Part shown: piece by piece, positions 36,883 to 46,217 of the stretch
Position numbering within the stretch: the stretch's first letter is position 1
How the letters are laid out: every line of letters starts with the position of its first letter
DNA from: Melioribacteraceae bacterium
Lineage (GTDB): Bacteria; Bacteroidota; Ignavibacteria; Ignavibacteriales; Melioribacteraceae
Length of the DNA stretch: 64,000 bases
Assembly: GCA_021739765.1 (NCBI GenBank)
Contig: JAIPBD010000004.1
Location: 186,001 to 250,000 of the forward strand
Direction of reading: 5' to 3'
Translations under genes and position numbers: made by a program
Notes under the pieces: generated by a model
What the model was told of the DNA's origin: nothing
Seen by the model: the letters and a program-made list of their open reading frames with translations, nothing else
The model's database searches: none

Positions 36883-37761
36883 TCAAGACCCCTTTTCAAC
36901 TCTGAAAGCACTATAATCTATAATAAAGTCGTTAATTTCTTTTGAATAACTCCCATCATATATCAGAATATCTTGTAAAATAATGACTGCCCAGTAAATT
37001 ATATTTAGCTTTGTAAATAGTCCTTTGTCTATATCACCAAATTCACTATTCTCTAATTCTAACTTGTCAATATTGACCAAAGATGTTGTAATTGCTGAAA
37101 CAACTCCCGGAATATTACCTAAGATTTTGTACAATGCGTCACGACTCACTTTCTCATATTGGATACTAATTCCCTGGGATTTAGGTAAAGATTTTAATTC
37201 AGAAATCAGTAATGAAACTTTTGCATTTACTTCCGAGTTGATTGTATCTTGAAATATTTTTGACTTAGTGTAGTAAAACTCTTCATAAAATCTTGAGGCC
37301 CATTCGTTTATACTCAATTCAAATTTTATTTTTTTATCGGGTGGAATTGCTCTATTCTTTATGTGCTTTTCATGGTAACTTTGGATTTTCCCAATAAAAC
37401 TAAATTCTTTAAATTTCTTTTGAAACTCTTCTCTATGCTTATAAAAATTATTAAATCGATTATTAGATGTAATTGATCTTATTTGCTCATTAGTTTGTTC
37501 CATTCGTTTAATTGTAAGCCATAAACCGAAGCAAACAACACTTGCGGTAAGTAATTTTATTGGGAATTCAAATATTGTGAGAAAACCAGAAAATCCTTTG
37601 ACAGTGGGATTAAAATTATATTCTGAAGTTTGAAAAATAAGTAAATAAAGAAAAGTTATAATTGATATCGCTATCCCCGCGATCCAAATCCATAATAAAA
37701 CTTTGCTGTAAAAATCTATTGTACTTAGTTTATGACTTATGTGTAATTCTTTTGTTTTCAT
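36883..37761 (-). CDS. Two-TM membrane protein with cytoplasmic domain (copy A)
   Basis: Two TM segments (about residues 20-43 and 66-88) lead into FPIKLLTASVVCFGLWLTIKRMEQT and SNNRFNNFYKHREEF, the junction shared with the protein at 33053-33919. The cytoplasmic tail of about 185 residues differs from that paralogue. It is the first accessory gene after hsdS, 17 bases from it, in the same direction. I know related two-TM proteins mainly as companions of defence genes. No enzymatic motif is visible, so an effector or membrane sensor is the likely class. Confidence 0.7.
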   Translation of the reverse strand: MKTKELHISHKLSTIDFYSKVLLWIWIAGIAISIITFLYLLIFQTSEYNFNPTVKGFSGFLTIFEFPIKLLTASVVCFGLWLTIKRMEQTNEQIRSITSNNRFNNFYKHREEFQKKFKEFSFIGKIQSYHEKHIKNRAIPPDKKIKFELSINEWASRFYEEFYYTKSKIFQDTINSEVNAKVSLLISELKSLPKSQGISIQYEKVSRDALYKILGNIPGVVSAITTSLVNIDKLELENSEFGDIDKGLFTKLNIIYWAVIILQDILIYDGSYSKEINDFIIDYSAFRVEKGS

Positions 37762-37778
37762 TGCCTTTACTAATTTTA

Positions 37779-39431
37779 TTAACTCGCCAACTTACTTACC
37801 ACCGCCTCAACCAACTTCTCTTGCTCTTCTGTCTTTAACTTAATTTTATCCTCAAGCTTTTTACATAAACTCATGAACTGGTCAACTTTTTTGACAATTT
37901 GCTTTTGTTCAAGTATTGGTGGAAGCGCAATTTTCGAAACATTTAGTTTTGCTAAAGTTACTCTCGTAATTGCTACTCCGGTCATACTACCTCTGGTTTG
38001 GGCGTAATAGTAGGGTGATCTTAGATTAAGGAGAATATATTTTTCAATAATAAATGATGATGTTTTTATTAAAGCAACACTGGATAACATGCTAAACTCT
38101 TCTTTTAGGTTATTTAGTGTTGCCACACCTGTAGTTGCCCCATCCTTGATATATAGGATGTCACCGTATTCTGGATTGCACCTTTCATAAATAGCCCTAT
38201 GAACTTGCGCCTCAACGAAGGTTATTTTTTTCGGAACTACACCTTCTAACTTTATATCTTTAGCTGATATATATTTAAAGTCACCTTTAGAATGATTAGG
38301 TGGCGAATTATGAGTACCATCAGTAATTTTAGTAGAAATATCTTGTAGACTCACCCACTCCCATCCATCCGGTAAACTAAACGGTTTTTCCTCTTCTGTG
38401 ATTGCAGGCAATTCCTTCCCACCACGGCGGGCAGGCTGCTTTTTAATTTTCCCTTCAGCGATTAGTTTTTCTTTTTCTGCTTTTATATTTTTCAAGAGTT
38501 CTGATGCTGGTTCTACATCCGGGTTTTCTTTTCGCCATTGTTCGGTTAGTTTGCCTTGAACTGCGAGTTGAAGTATTGTCTGTTTAAGTTTGTTTACATT
38601 TTCCGGCACTGAGTAAAGTATTTCAAAGTTTTGGGTGATTCTGTTCCAGTTTAGTTGAAATTCTTTTTCATTTTGGGATTTGGTGAGTTTGTCTAATGCT
38701 GAGTTGCTAAGTTTAATTCTATTTGCTTCTTTGCGGTTTTTCTTCTCTTCCAGTTCATCCAACAAAGACATTAAGCTGTTTACTTTTTTTACTATTTCGT
38801 GCTGTTCTTGAAGTGGGGGAAGCAAAATATTGTTCTCTAAAAGCGATTTAAAGTGTCTTGCGTAACCCTTTGATACTATTCTAATACTTTTTAATGCCCA
38901 GTAAAAATACTTCGCATTAATAGGATTTATTGGTAATAGAAGCTTGGTCCCATCAGCACCGGGGATAAAATCAAAATCGACAAACTTTATCTCTCGAGTA
39001 TGGTCACCGAAAACTATGAGAGGGCTCTGAATCTTAATTAGTTTACTATCATTATCAGAATAAGCTGTAATCTTTTCGATTCCTTGACCGACTACTGGAT
39101 ATTTTCCTGTATTTTTATATTCATTTGTTTTAATCTGATGTTTTTTTATCGAAATCGAATAAAACAACTTTCTAAGTGGTAAAATTCTCCATTCCGGCTT
39201 CCATGGAATACGTGAAACCGAATTCAGTGAATACTGGTTATTAATGCATCTCCTTCTTACCAAAGATGAAATTTCACTATTCAGAGCAAAAATTAATTTG
39301 TCAATAGAATCTTCCTTTTTTGTTTCTGTCAGCTTACCCTGAACTGCGAGTTGCAAAACCAATTCACGGGCTTTTGTTATTCCATTTGGGGCATCAATTA
39401 TTTTTTCGAAGTTCTGAAAGAGTAGATTCAT
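37779..39431 (-). CDS. hsdS: Type I restriction-modification specificity subunit
   Basis: HsdS chooses the bipartite DNA target of the HsdR2M2S complex. The 550-residue protein has the two-fold repeat of the family: two target-recognition domains (about residues 60-200 and 350-500) separated and closed by similar helical spacers (LPPLQEQHEIVKKVNSLMSLLDELEEK-type and LPPILEQKQIVKKVDQFMSLCKKLEDK-type sequence; key shared element EQxxIVKKV). Each TRD is preceded by a LVLQLAVQGKLTE / TILQLAVQGKLTE segment. Its ATG overlaps the hsdM stop (TAATG). Confidence 0.93.
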   Translation of the reverse strand: MNLLFQNFEKIIDAPNGITKARELVLQLAVQGKLTETKKEDSIDKLIFALNSEISSLVRRRCINNQYSLNSVSRIPWKPEWRILPLRKLFYSISIKKHQIKTNEYKNTGKYPVVGQGIEKITAYSDNDSKLIKIQSPLIVFGDHTREIKFVDFDFIPGADGTKLLLPINPINAKYFYWALKSIRIVSKGYARHFKSLLENNILLPPLQEQHEIVKKVNSLMSLLDELEEKKNRKEANRIKLSNSALDKLTKSQNEKEFQLNWNRITQNFEILYSVPENVNKLKQTILQLAVQGKLTEQWRKENPDVEPASELLKNIKAEKEKLIAEGKIKKQPARRGGKELPAITEEEKPFSLPDGWEWVSLQDISTKITDGTHNSPPNHSKGDFKYISAKDIKLEGVVPKKITFVEAQVHRAIYERCNPEYGDILYIKDGATTGVATLNNLKEEFSMLSSVALIKTSSFIIEKYILLNLRSPYYYAQTRGSMTGVAITRVTLAKLNVSKIALPPILEQKQIVKKVDQFMSLCKKLEDKIKLKTEEQEKLVEAVVSKLAS

Positions 39432-40897
39432 TAATTACCCAATGCCTCACTCAATTCATCTTTTAATTTGTTTTGCAGTTCTTTTATCTCAAGTTCCAGT
39501 TTATTGTACTTTTCTAAAATTTCTTCGGGGTCACCATTATCTTCATCTGCTGAATGTGGATTTTTATTATCAAGATTAAAGTTGTTTGCTTTTATATCCT
39601 CAAACTTAACTCTCCATGCATTCTCATTTTCCTTCCTTCCATCCCTTCCCTTTTTGGTATTTTTCCCCCACCAATCTTTAATTACATCAAATTCACTAAG
39701 TTGTATTGGCCTTGTTTTGTTGTAATTTTTAACTCCTTGGGGATGTTTCATTTCGTAGTACCAAACTTCCCTTGTCGGTTCACCTTTTGTGAAGAATAAC
39801 AGATTGGTTCGTATTCCGGCGTAAGGGTTAAAAACACCATTTGGCAGACGAACAATTGTATGGAGATTGCAAGTTTCGAGAAGTTTTTCTTTAATTCTGG
39901 TTTTAATTCCTTCACCAAATAGAGTCCCATCCGGTAAAACTACTGCTGCTCTACCATTATTTTTAAGAAGATTCATTATCAGGACGAGAAATAAATCTGC
40001 TGTTTCCCTTGTTTGGAATTCTTTGGGGAAATTACTTTCTATTCCATCTTCTTCCATTCCACCAAAAGGAGGATTGGTTACGATGCAATGAACTCTATCA
40101 GCCGGACCGTAATCTTTTAATGGTCGGGAAAGTGAATTATCATGTTTAATGTTTACCGGAATTTCAATTCCGTGAAGAAACATATTGGTAATAGCCAACA
40201 TGTGCGGAAGTGGTTTTTTCTCAATTCCTCTTATCGAATCTTGGAGTAACTTTTCATCTTCCTTACTTACGATTTGTTTTTTAAGATTATCGATAGCGCA
40301 AGTGAGAAAACCTCCGGTTCCACAAGCGGGATCATATACAATTTCACCAAGCTGTGGATTAATAATATCCACCATAAATTGAGTTACTGCTCTCGGTGTG
40401 TAGTATTCTCCGGCATTTCCGGCAGATTGTAAATCCTTTAGTATTTTCTCATAAATATCATTAAAAAGATGTCGGTCTTCGCTTCTGTTAAAATCGATAT
40501 CTTCTTCAATTTTATTTATAACTTCCCGAAGCAAGTTCCCGGATTTCATGTAGTTGTATCCATCTTCGAATACTGAACCAACAACCTTTCCAAGTGGAGA
40601 GATACCGGAAACTGTTGAGAGTTTTTTCAGTTCGGGGAAAAGTGTGTTATTCACAAAACCGATTAATTCATCTCCGGTTAAACCTTCATCGTCTTTTGCC
40701 CAATTACTCCACCGTAAATCTTTTCTAATCGGAGATTTATAGTTTGGAATTGTTAATTCCCATTCTTGTTCCTTGTCGTCAAATATTTTTAGAAAAATTA
40801 ACCAAACCATCTGGCTAATACGTTGTGCGTCTCCATCCACACCAACGTCTTTACGCATAATGTCTTGAATGGATTTAATAAGGGTTGTAATGCTCAA
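39431..40897 (-). CDS. hsdM: Type I restriction-modification N6-adenine methyltransferase subunit
   Basis: HsdM methylates adenine at the HsdS-specified site. SAM-binding motif I appears as DPACGTGGF (about residue 189) and the catalytic NPPF motif IV as TNPPFGG (about 273-279). An N-terminal helical domain (about residues 1-150) precedes them, as in the family. Length 488 is normal. The start is TTG with GGAG six bases upstream. It lies 13 bases after hsdR and overlaps hsdS. Confidence 0.95.
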   Translation of the reverse strand: MSITTLIKSIQDIMRKDVGVDGDAQRISQMVWLIFLKIFDDKEQEWELTIPNYKSPIRKDLRWSNWAKDDEGLTGDELIGFVNNTLFPELKKLSTVSGISPLGKVVGSVFEDGYNYMKSGNLLREVINKIEEDIDFNRSEDRHLFNDIYEKILKDLQSAGNAGEYYTPRAVTQFMVDIINPQLGEIVYDPACGTGGFLTCAIDNLKKQIVSKEDEKLLQDSIRGIEKKPLPHMLAITNMFLHGIEIPVNIKHDNSLSRPLKDYGPADRVHCIVTNPPFGGMEEDGIESNFPKEFQTRETADLFLVLIMNLLKNNGRAAVVLPDGTLFGEGIKTRIKEKLLETCNLHTIVRLPNGVFNPYAGIRTNLLFFTKGEPTREVWYYEMKHPQGVKNYNKTRPIQLSEFDVIKDWWGKNTKKGRDGRKENENAWRVKFEDIKANNFNLDNKNPHSADEDNGDPEEILEKYNKLELEIKELQNKLKDELSEALGN

Positions 40898-40910
40898 ATA
40901 AAACTCCTAT

Positions 40911-43280
40911 TTATGCAGCATAAAGGTCATTTTCCATTTCCTTTATCAGTTCTTCATATCTTTCTTTTCCACCAATTGATCTTACAATTTCAATAGGTGT
41001 TCCGAGTTTGTTAAATGGATCAAGTGTCAGAATTTCAGTTCCTTCGATATTCTGAATACCATCTTTCGAATATTTATCAAGGAGTGCTTCAACTACTTTA
41101 ATGGATTGTTCACCGTACTTTTCGAAGTAATTTCTCTTTTTTACGTTGAGGGCACGTTCTTTTCTGGTCAAAGGTGGTTTACCCCATGCTACATGACAAA
41201 CCAAATCAAATGCATCTATATCTTTCCCTACTTCATCTGCCAATTCTTCCCAAAAGACACCTTGTTTTTCAAGTTCTTCCATAATCACTTTTTTCTTTTC
41301 TGCATTAGTCCAACTGATCAGAAATTCATCAAGAGATTTGTATTTTCTGTAGATAGTTTTCTTAGTGTAGTCTTTCAATGATTCGGTAATAAGCTTTCCA
41401 TCTTTATCGTAATATTGAACCCTTTCGGCAACAACGTAAACATGTACATCATCCACATAGTATTTTTTAGGTTTTTCACCTTCTTTGGGGGCGATATTTA
41501 TATCTGGTGGAATAAAATCATTTGGATTTGTTGGAGGTGCTTCCATTCCTCCATCAGTACCTTCAGCCGGGTCATCTGGTGGTATCGGAGTTTCATCCAG
41601 TTTTGGTTTATAAATTTGAACGGGATCACCATCAAAATCTTTATCAGCAAATAGTTCTGTGGCCTTTTTGAAATCCATTATTGTGAAATAGAATTTGTCA
41701 AAATCTTCTCTTATTCTGGTTCCTCTACCAATAATCTGTTTGAACTCAGTCATGGACTGAATTCTTTGGTCGAGCACAATTAATTTACAAGTTTGTGCAT
41801 CAACTCCGGTTGTCATTAATTTTGAAGTTGTTGCAATTACCGGATACCTTTCTTCAGGAGTGATGAAGTTATCTAATTGTAATTTCCCCTCTTCATTATC
41901 CCCGGTTATTCGCATTACATATTTGTAGTTTTCTTTTGCCCTATCGGGATTTCTATTTACAATCGCTTGCCTCATCCTTTCGGCATGATCGATATTATCG
42001 CAGAATACTATCGTTTTTGAATAGGGATCGGTTCCCTCTAAAAATTCTACAATCTTAGATGCTACAAGCTTTGTTCTATTATCCAATACAAGTGTTTTAT
42101 CAAAATCCTTTTGATTGTAGATGCGATCTTCAATCTCTTGACCATATTTATCAACTTTACCTTTCGGAGGTCGCCATCCGGCTAAATCTTTGTCTGTATC
42201 AATCCTAACAACTTTGTACGGAGCTAAAAAGCCATCTTCAATACCTTGTTTTAAGGAATAAGTGTAGAGGGGGTCTCCGAAGTAATCTATGTTTGAAACG
42301 TCAACAGTTTCTTTGGGAGTTGCGGTTAAACCAATTTGAGATGCTGATTTGAAGTATTCAAGAATCTCCCTCCATGCTGAATCTTCTGCAGCACTTCCCC
42401 TGTGGCACTCGTCAATAACAATTAGATCAAAAAAGTCTGGAGAAAATTGTTTGTATATATTTTTTTCTTCTTCCGATCCGGTAACAGCTTGATAAAGAGA
42501 TAGGTAAATTTCGTATGCTTTGTTTACTTGACGTTTGGAAATTTTTGTCATCGCACCTTTGAAAGGTTTGAAATCATTTGTCATTGTCTGGTCAACGAGA
42601 ATATTTCTATCGGCCAAGAATAGAATCCTCTTTTTTGCCTTCGATTTCCAGAGTCTCCAAATAATTTGAAAAGCAGTAAAAGTCTTTCCTGTTCCGGTTG
42701 CCATCACCAGCAATACCCTATCTTGACCATTTGTGATAGCCTCAACGGATTTATTTATCGCCACTAATTGATAATATCTTGGAAGTTTTCCAGAATCGTC
42801 TGAATAATAATCTTGCCCTACAATTTCCTTTTTTTCCGGTGAGTCAAATCCCTTCCAAACACAATACTTCTCCCAAAGTTTTTTCGGTGATGGAAAATTA
42901 TTCATCGATAATTCGATTTCCGGTTGTTCCTCATTTGTTTTATCATGAAAAAGGAAACCATCGCCATTTGAGGAAAAAACAAAAGGTATGTGCAGTGTTT
43001 CTGAATATCTAAGAGCTTGCTGCATTCCAGCACCGATTGAATTTTTGTTGTCTTTTGCCTCGATGATTGCAATTGGAATATTGGGCTTGTAATAAAGAAT
43101 GTAGTCTGCCCGTTTTGTCTCTCCCCTTTTGAACATCTTACCACGGACTATAATACGTCCATTTGTAAAACTAACTTCTTCACGGATTTGCGAATCTATA
43201 TCCCAACCGGCAGATGTTACTGCAGGAGTAACATATTTTGTACAAATATCCCGTTCGGAGAGAGTTTTCTTATCAGACAC
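40911..43280 (-). CDS. hsdR: Type I restriction-modification restriction subunit (EcoEI-like)
   Basis: HsdR translocates DNA and cleaves it when the target is unmethylated. An N-terminal PD-(D/E)XK nuclease region holds ADYILYY...[12 protein letters not shown] (E-x-K near residue 69). The SF2 motor has MATGTGKT (about 191), DECHRGS (about 289), LTATPKET and RGTRIRED. The C-terminal portion ([14 protein letters not shown] onward) fits the EcoEI-R C-terminal domain, explaining the compact 789 residues against about 1000 for other classes. The start is GTG. It is the first gene of the long minus-strand train, with a 461-base noncoding region upstream. Confidence 0.93.
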   Translation of the reverse strand: MSDKKTLSERDICTKYVTPAVTSAGWDIDSQIREEVSFTNGRIIVRGKMFKRGETKRADYILYYKPNIPIAIIEAKDNKNSIGAGMQQALRYSETLHIPFVFSSNGDGFLFHDKTNEEQPEIELSMNNFPSPKKLWEKYCVWKGFDSPEKKEIVGQDYYSDDSGKLPRYYQLVAINKSVEAITNGQDRVLLVMATGTGKTFTAFQIIWRLWKSKAKKRILFLADRNILVDQTMTNDFKPFKGAMTKISKRQVNKAYEIYLSLYQAVTGSEEEKNIYKQFSPDFFDLIVIDECHRGSAAEDSAWREILEYFKSASQIGLTATPKETVDVSNIDYFGDPLYTYSLKQGIEDGFLAPYKVVRIDTDKDLAGWRPPKGKVDKYGQEIEDRIYNQKDFDKTLVLDNRTKLVASKIVEFLEGTDPYSKTIVFCDNIDHAERMRQAIVNRNPDRAKENYKYVMRITGDNEEGKLQLDNFITPEERYPVIATTSKLMTTGVDAQTCKLIVLDQRIQSMTEFKQIIGRGTRIREDFDKFYFTIMDFKKATELFADKDFDGDPVQIYKPKLDETPIPPDDPAEGTDGGMEAPPTNPNDFIPPDINIAPKEGEKPKKYYVDDVHVYVVAERVQYYDKDGKLITESLKDYTKKTIYRKYKSLDEFLISWTNAEKKKVIMEELEKQGVFWEELADEVGKDIDAFDLVCHVAWGKPPLTRKERALNVKKRNYFEKYGEQSIKVVEALLDKYSKDGIQNIEGTEILTLDPFNKLGTPIEIVRSIGGKERYEELIKEMENDLYAA

Positions 43281-43741
43281 GATTATCCAGAATCTGTTTA
43301 ATTGAATAAATTAAATTTATGTAAAAATTTCTAAATATTTCAAATATTATCGACTCAATCTATCTATTTAAGAATATGATTATTATTAAATTTTCTTTAG
43401 TTACTGTTGCCAAATTCACGCATTTTAGAAGAAACAGTTTTAAAATACGGTGTTATTTTTGCTGCAAATTGACAAAAATATCAATACGAGTATTATTTTT
43501 GCCAACCCCTCGATTTGACGAATAGAGAAAATATTTGCGCAATATGTTTATTGTTATTCAAATTAACAGCTGTTATCAAACAAAGAATAGTCTTTTCAAA
43601 CTGTACTATCATCAGATTTAAGCAAATTGATAGTTTTTTCTATTCTAACTCAACATAAAAAAATCTAATACGGTTGAACCTCAAGATCAGAGTGAAAATT
43701 CAAAATTCAATTAAATTTCACTATCACGAAATGATATCCTT
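43281..43741. other. Noncoding region upstream of hsdR
   Basis: No ORF of useful length is visible on either strand. The stretch is AT-rich and must contain the hsdR promoter. It also holds a perfect 12-bp palindrome TAACAGCTGTTA (43564-43575), copies of TATTTTTG on both strands around 43455-43500, and a plus-strand inverted repeat ACTATCA/TGATAGT followed by a T run near 43604-43640. It could hold a small RNA or an operator; neither is demonstrated. Confidence 0.4.
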
Positions 43742-45037
43742 TTAATTATAATATGAATCTGGGATCGAGATATTGTTAAGGATAGGAGTAATACTCCCTT
43801 TTGTAACCCTGGCACGCAACCCGGTTTTTCTAAAAACACAATCTCTCATTAATTCACTAACATAGTCAGCAAATTCATATAATGTTAGAATTGAGTCATG
43901 TATTGTAATTGCATAGATTCCTTTCTTTCTAAGTTCGGAGATTACATCATTAAACATTAATTCAGCTTCGATCCGCTGAAGTAATATTGGAAGATTCCGA
44001 TAGTCATGCCTCTTAAAATATTTGATTGCGCCAGCTACAGTCGGGAACACTCCACGAAAGATCAAAAAATCATTAGTGGTATATGAATTCTTGGCATAAA
44101 AAATAGTTTTTAATATATGTTTTTTCAGCTCACTTTTAGACATATCTTTTAATTTTAAGAGATCACGCAGATAATCATACAATGTACCCTCCTCAACAAG
44201 CTTTCTATAGAATAATACATCCGCTGTTAAATAGGACAAATCTATATCCTTTTGGTGAACATAGGGAGTTGTTCCTTGTAGAGACATCGTTTGTTTATAA
44301 ACCTGATATGATGTTATTGTTTGATTGTTGTTATCACAATTGCAGTATTTGTCTAAAAGTGATGCAAATAATATCGGTTGACTGTTCTTAATATCGATTT
44401 CAACAAGATGATTTGATGAAAAGTGCAAGTATTGTCGGAGCGTTTTCTTTAAACTTGAAACATTGTGAAAAATGCGCCCACTTTTTTTGCCGAGGCTAAA
44501 ATGAATATTTTTTTCGGCAATTTTTTCTATTGATAATTTTTGAAAATTGTAGCTATTTAATGTTATTAACCCTTTTTCCAATTGAGAATTTATATCATTT
44601 AGAGCATTGGAATGATGAATTTCCAATTTTTGCAGATTATTGTAAACGAATTCATGATTAATGTTTTGTATAGCTTCTTGAATTTTTTCTTCTCTGAAAT
44701 TCCAAACTTTTTCAATGATTTTTTTGTCCACTAATATATCCCTTTTCATTTTTGAAGCCAGATATCTTTCTGATAAACGGTATCCCATCGACTTTTCTCC
44801 ACAGATGTATCGGTTATCAGTTTCTAAATAACCTTCCAATAGTAGCTCTTTGACGTATTCTTTGTACCTACCCCCTAATATGCGCTTCAGAATTTCAGAA
44901 TTGAGAGGTAAAAAGTCATCTTCTTCGTATGATTTGACAAAATTGCTCCTCTCAAACAAATTATTAAGAATGTAGTAGTATTTGTCTCGATGGCGGACCC
45001 GAAATGGCTTAAAGTTTTCTGATATTCTTACTTTCAT
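43742..45037 (-). CDS. Family-A DNA-polymerase-like palm protein of mobile elements
   Basis: LVEIDIKNSQP (motif A position, metal-binding Asp) and, much later, AELMFNDVISELRKKGIYAITIHDSI (motif C-like HDS) resemble the palm of family A polymerases; the helical stretch between, with KTIFYAKNSY and FPTVAGAIKYF, occupies the place of motif B. No exonuclease domain is present. The N-terminal 150 residues look like a winged-helix-type DNA-binding region (LKRILGGRYKEYVKELLLEGYLETDNRY). I chose ATG 45037 because GAGGA stands just upstream; the frame extends to a TTG at 45070. A role in replicating the excised element is inferred. Confidence 0.5.
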   Translation of the reverse strand: MKVRISENFKPFRVRHRDKYYYILNNLFERSNFVKSYEEDDFLPLNSEILKRILGGRYKEYVKELLLEGYLETDNRYICGEKSMGYRLSERYLASKMKRDILVDKKIIEKVWNFREEKIQEAIQNINHEFVYNNLQKLEIHHSNALNDINSQLEKGLITLNSYNFQKLSIEKIAEKNIHFSLGKKSGRIFHNVSSLKKTLRQYLHFSSNHLVEIDIKNSQPILFASLLDKYCNCDNNNQTITSYQVYKQTMSLQGTTPYVHQKDIDLSYLTADVLFYRKLVEEGTLYDYLRDLLKLKDMSKSELKKHILKTIFYAKNSYTTNDFLIFRGVFPTVAGAIKYFKRHDYRNLPILLQRIEAELMFNDVISELRKKGIYAITIHDSILTLYEFADYVSELMRDCVFRKTGLRARVTKGSITPILNNISIPDSYYN

Positions 45038-45248
45038 AGAATCCTCATTCTTTTCTGGATTTAATGACAACTCACAGATTCAAGAAAGAAAATGACTTAG
45101 AGTCACTTTTCATTCTTCTCAAAAGTGGATTTGTAAATTACTCTTATACATATGTTAACAACAATACATAATTTTATGTTAGTTTTTCAACTATTTTTTT
45201 TATATTTGGATACTATTTTGTTGACAACAGGCAAATGTGGAGTACTTC

Positions 45249-46217
45249 ATGAGTAAATCAAGTAAAAAAGCATATTGGAGTGGATATGTTCCCCCTTATG
45301 GATACCGTTATAATTCCGCGAATAAATCATTAGATATAGACCAGAATGAAAATGAAATACTATTGAGTATTTTTTCCTTGGCCCGAGCGAATAAATCTGC
45401 TTTAGAAATCGCTAAAGAATTGAATAGACACGGTATTAAGACAAGGCGAGGGAAAATGTGGAATTACACAACGATTTCAAATCTCCTGTCAAAAGACCGA
45501 ATTGCATTTGCCGCTGGAATCATAGATGATAAACCAGGGGCAAATTGGGAGCCCATCATTGATAAAAGTCAATATCATGATTTAAGAAAAATCGAGCTTT
45601 CTCGGGAAAAGTCAAAACATCACCGGAAACGAGATTCTCTACTAACCGGACAAAACATCCTAAAGTGCGGATATTGCGGAGGAGCTGTTAAATCGGCAAA
45701 AACAAAGAAAAATGTCGGTGAAATTTACTATTACCGATGTTCAGATAAGCAGATTCGCGGAGCCGATTACTGTCCTGAATCAAAACTAATTCAACAATCA
45801 AAAGTTGATGATATTGTAATTAATAACCTTTCCCAAATTTTAAATAATCCCCTCCTATTAAAACAACTAACAGAATATAATCGAAAAAGTACCGAACTGT
45901 TTACCAATCGGATGTCACAAATTCAGGATAAGATTACAAGCCTTTTGATGATTGAGAAAAACTTATTCACTAATAAAGAAATGGTAGATGAAGAAATCAA
46001 GTCGTTAAAAAAGGATAGAAAAAAGATAATCGATCAGATTGACTCCCTCCTATCTCCCGATGATATACCATTCAGAATTTCAAAAAAACAAATAAATATC
46101 AGTGTGATTAAAAAAACAATCTCCCGAATTGAGATATTTGAAAAATATGTTACGATTCACTTTAGCATACCTATTGATGAAAATCTCAAAACCACAGAGA
46201 ATTTCAACTATGGCTAA
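45249..46217 (+). CDS. Orphan DNA-binding half of a large serine recombinase
   Basis: The 322-residue product contains the Recombinase domain (VPPYGYRYN ... NEILLSIFSLARANKSALEIAKELNRHGIKTRRGKMW, in parts, about residues 13-100), a zinc-ribbon with CGYCGGAV and C...C spacing (about 135-175) and a coiled-coil (about 205-265). Those are the normal C-terminal parts of a large serine recombinase. The catalytic N-terminal domain with its Ser is missing, and nothing like it lies in the 200 bases upstream. ATG 45249 has GGAG six bases before it, so the gene is translated as such. Its stop overlaps the tyrosine integrase ATG by eight bases. Confidence 0.85.
   Translation: MSKSSKKAYWSGYVPPYGYRYNSANKSLDIDQNENEILLSIFSLARANKSALEIAKELNRHGIKTRRGKMWNYTTISNLLSKDRIAFAAGIIDDKPGANWEPIIDKSQYHDLRKIELSREKSKHHRKRDSLLTGQNILKCGYCGGAVKSAKTKKNVGEIYYYRCSDKQIRGADYCPESKLIQQSKVDDIVINNLSQILNNPLLLKQLTEYNRKSTELFTNRMSQIQDKITSLLMIEKNLFTNKEMVDEEIKSLKKDRKKIIDQIDSLLSPDDIPFRISKKQINISVIKKTISRIEIFEKYVTIHFSIPIDENLKTTENFNYG

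Noticed and set aside
45249-46217. Decayed pseudogene of a large serine recombinase
   Set aside because: The frame is intact for 322 codons, begins at the domain boundary with its own Shine-Dalgarno, and is coupled to the integrase; no catalytic-domain remnant lies upstream.
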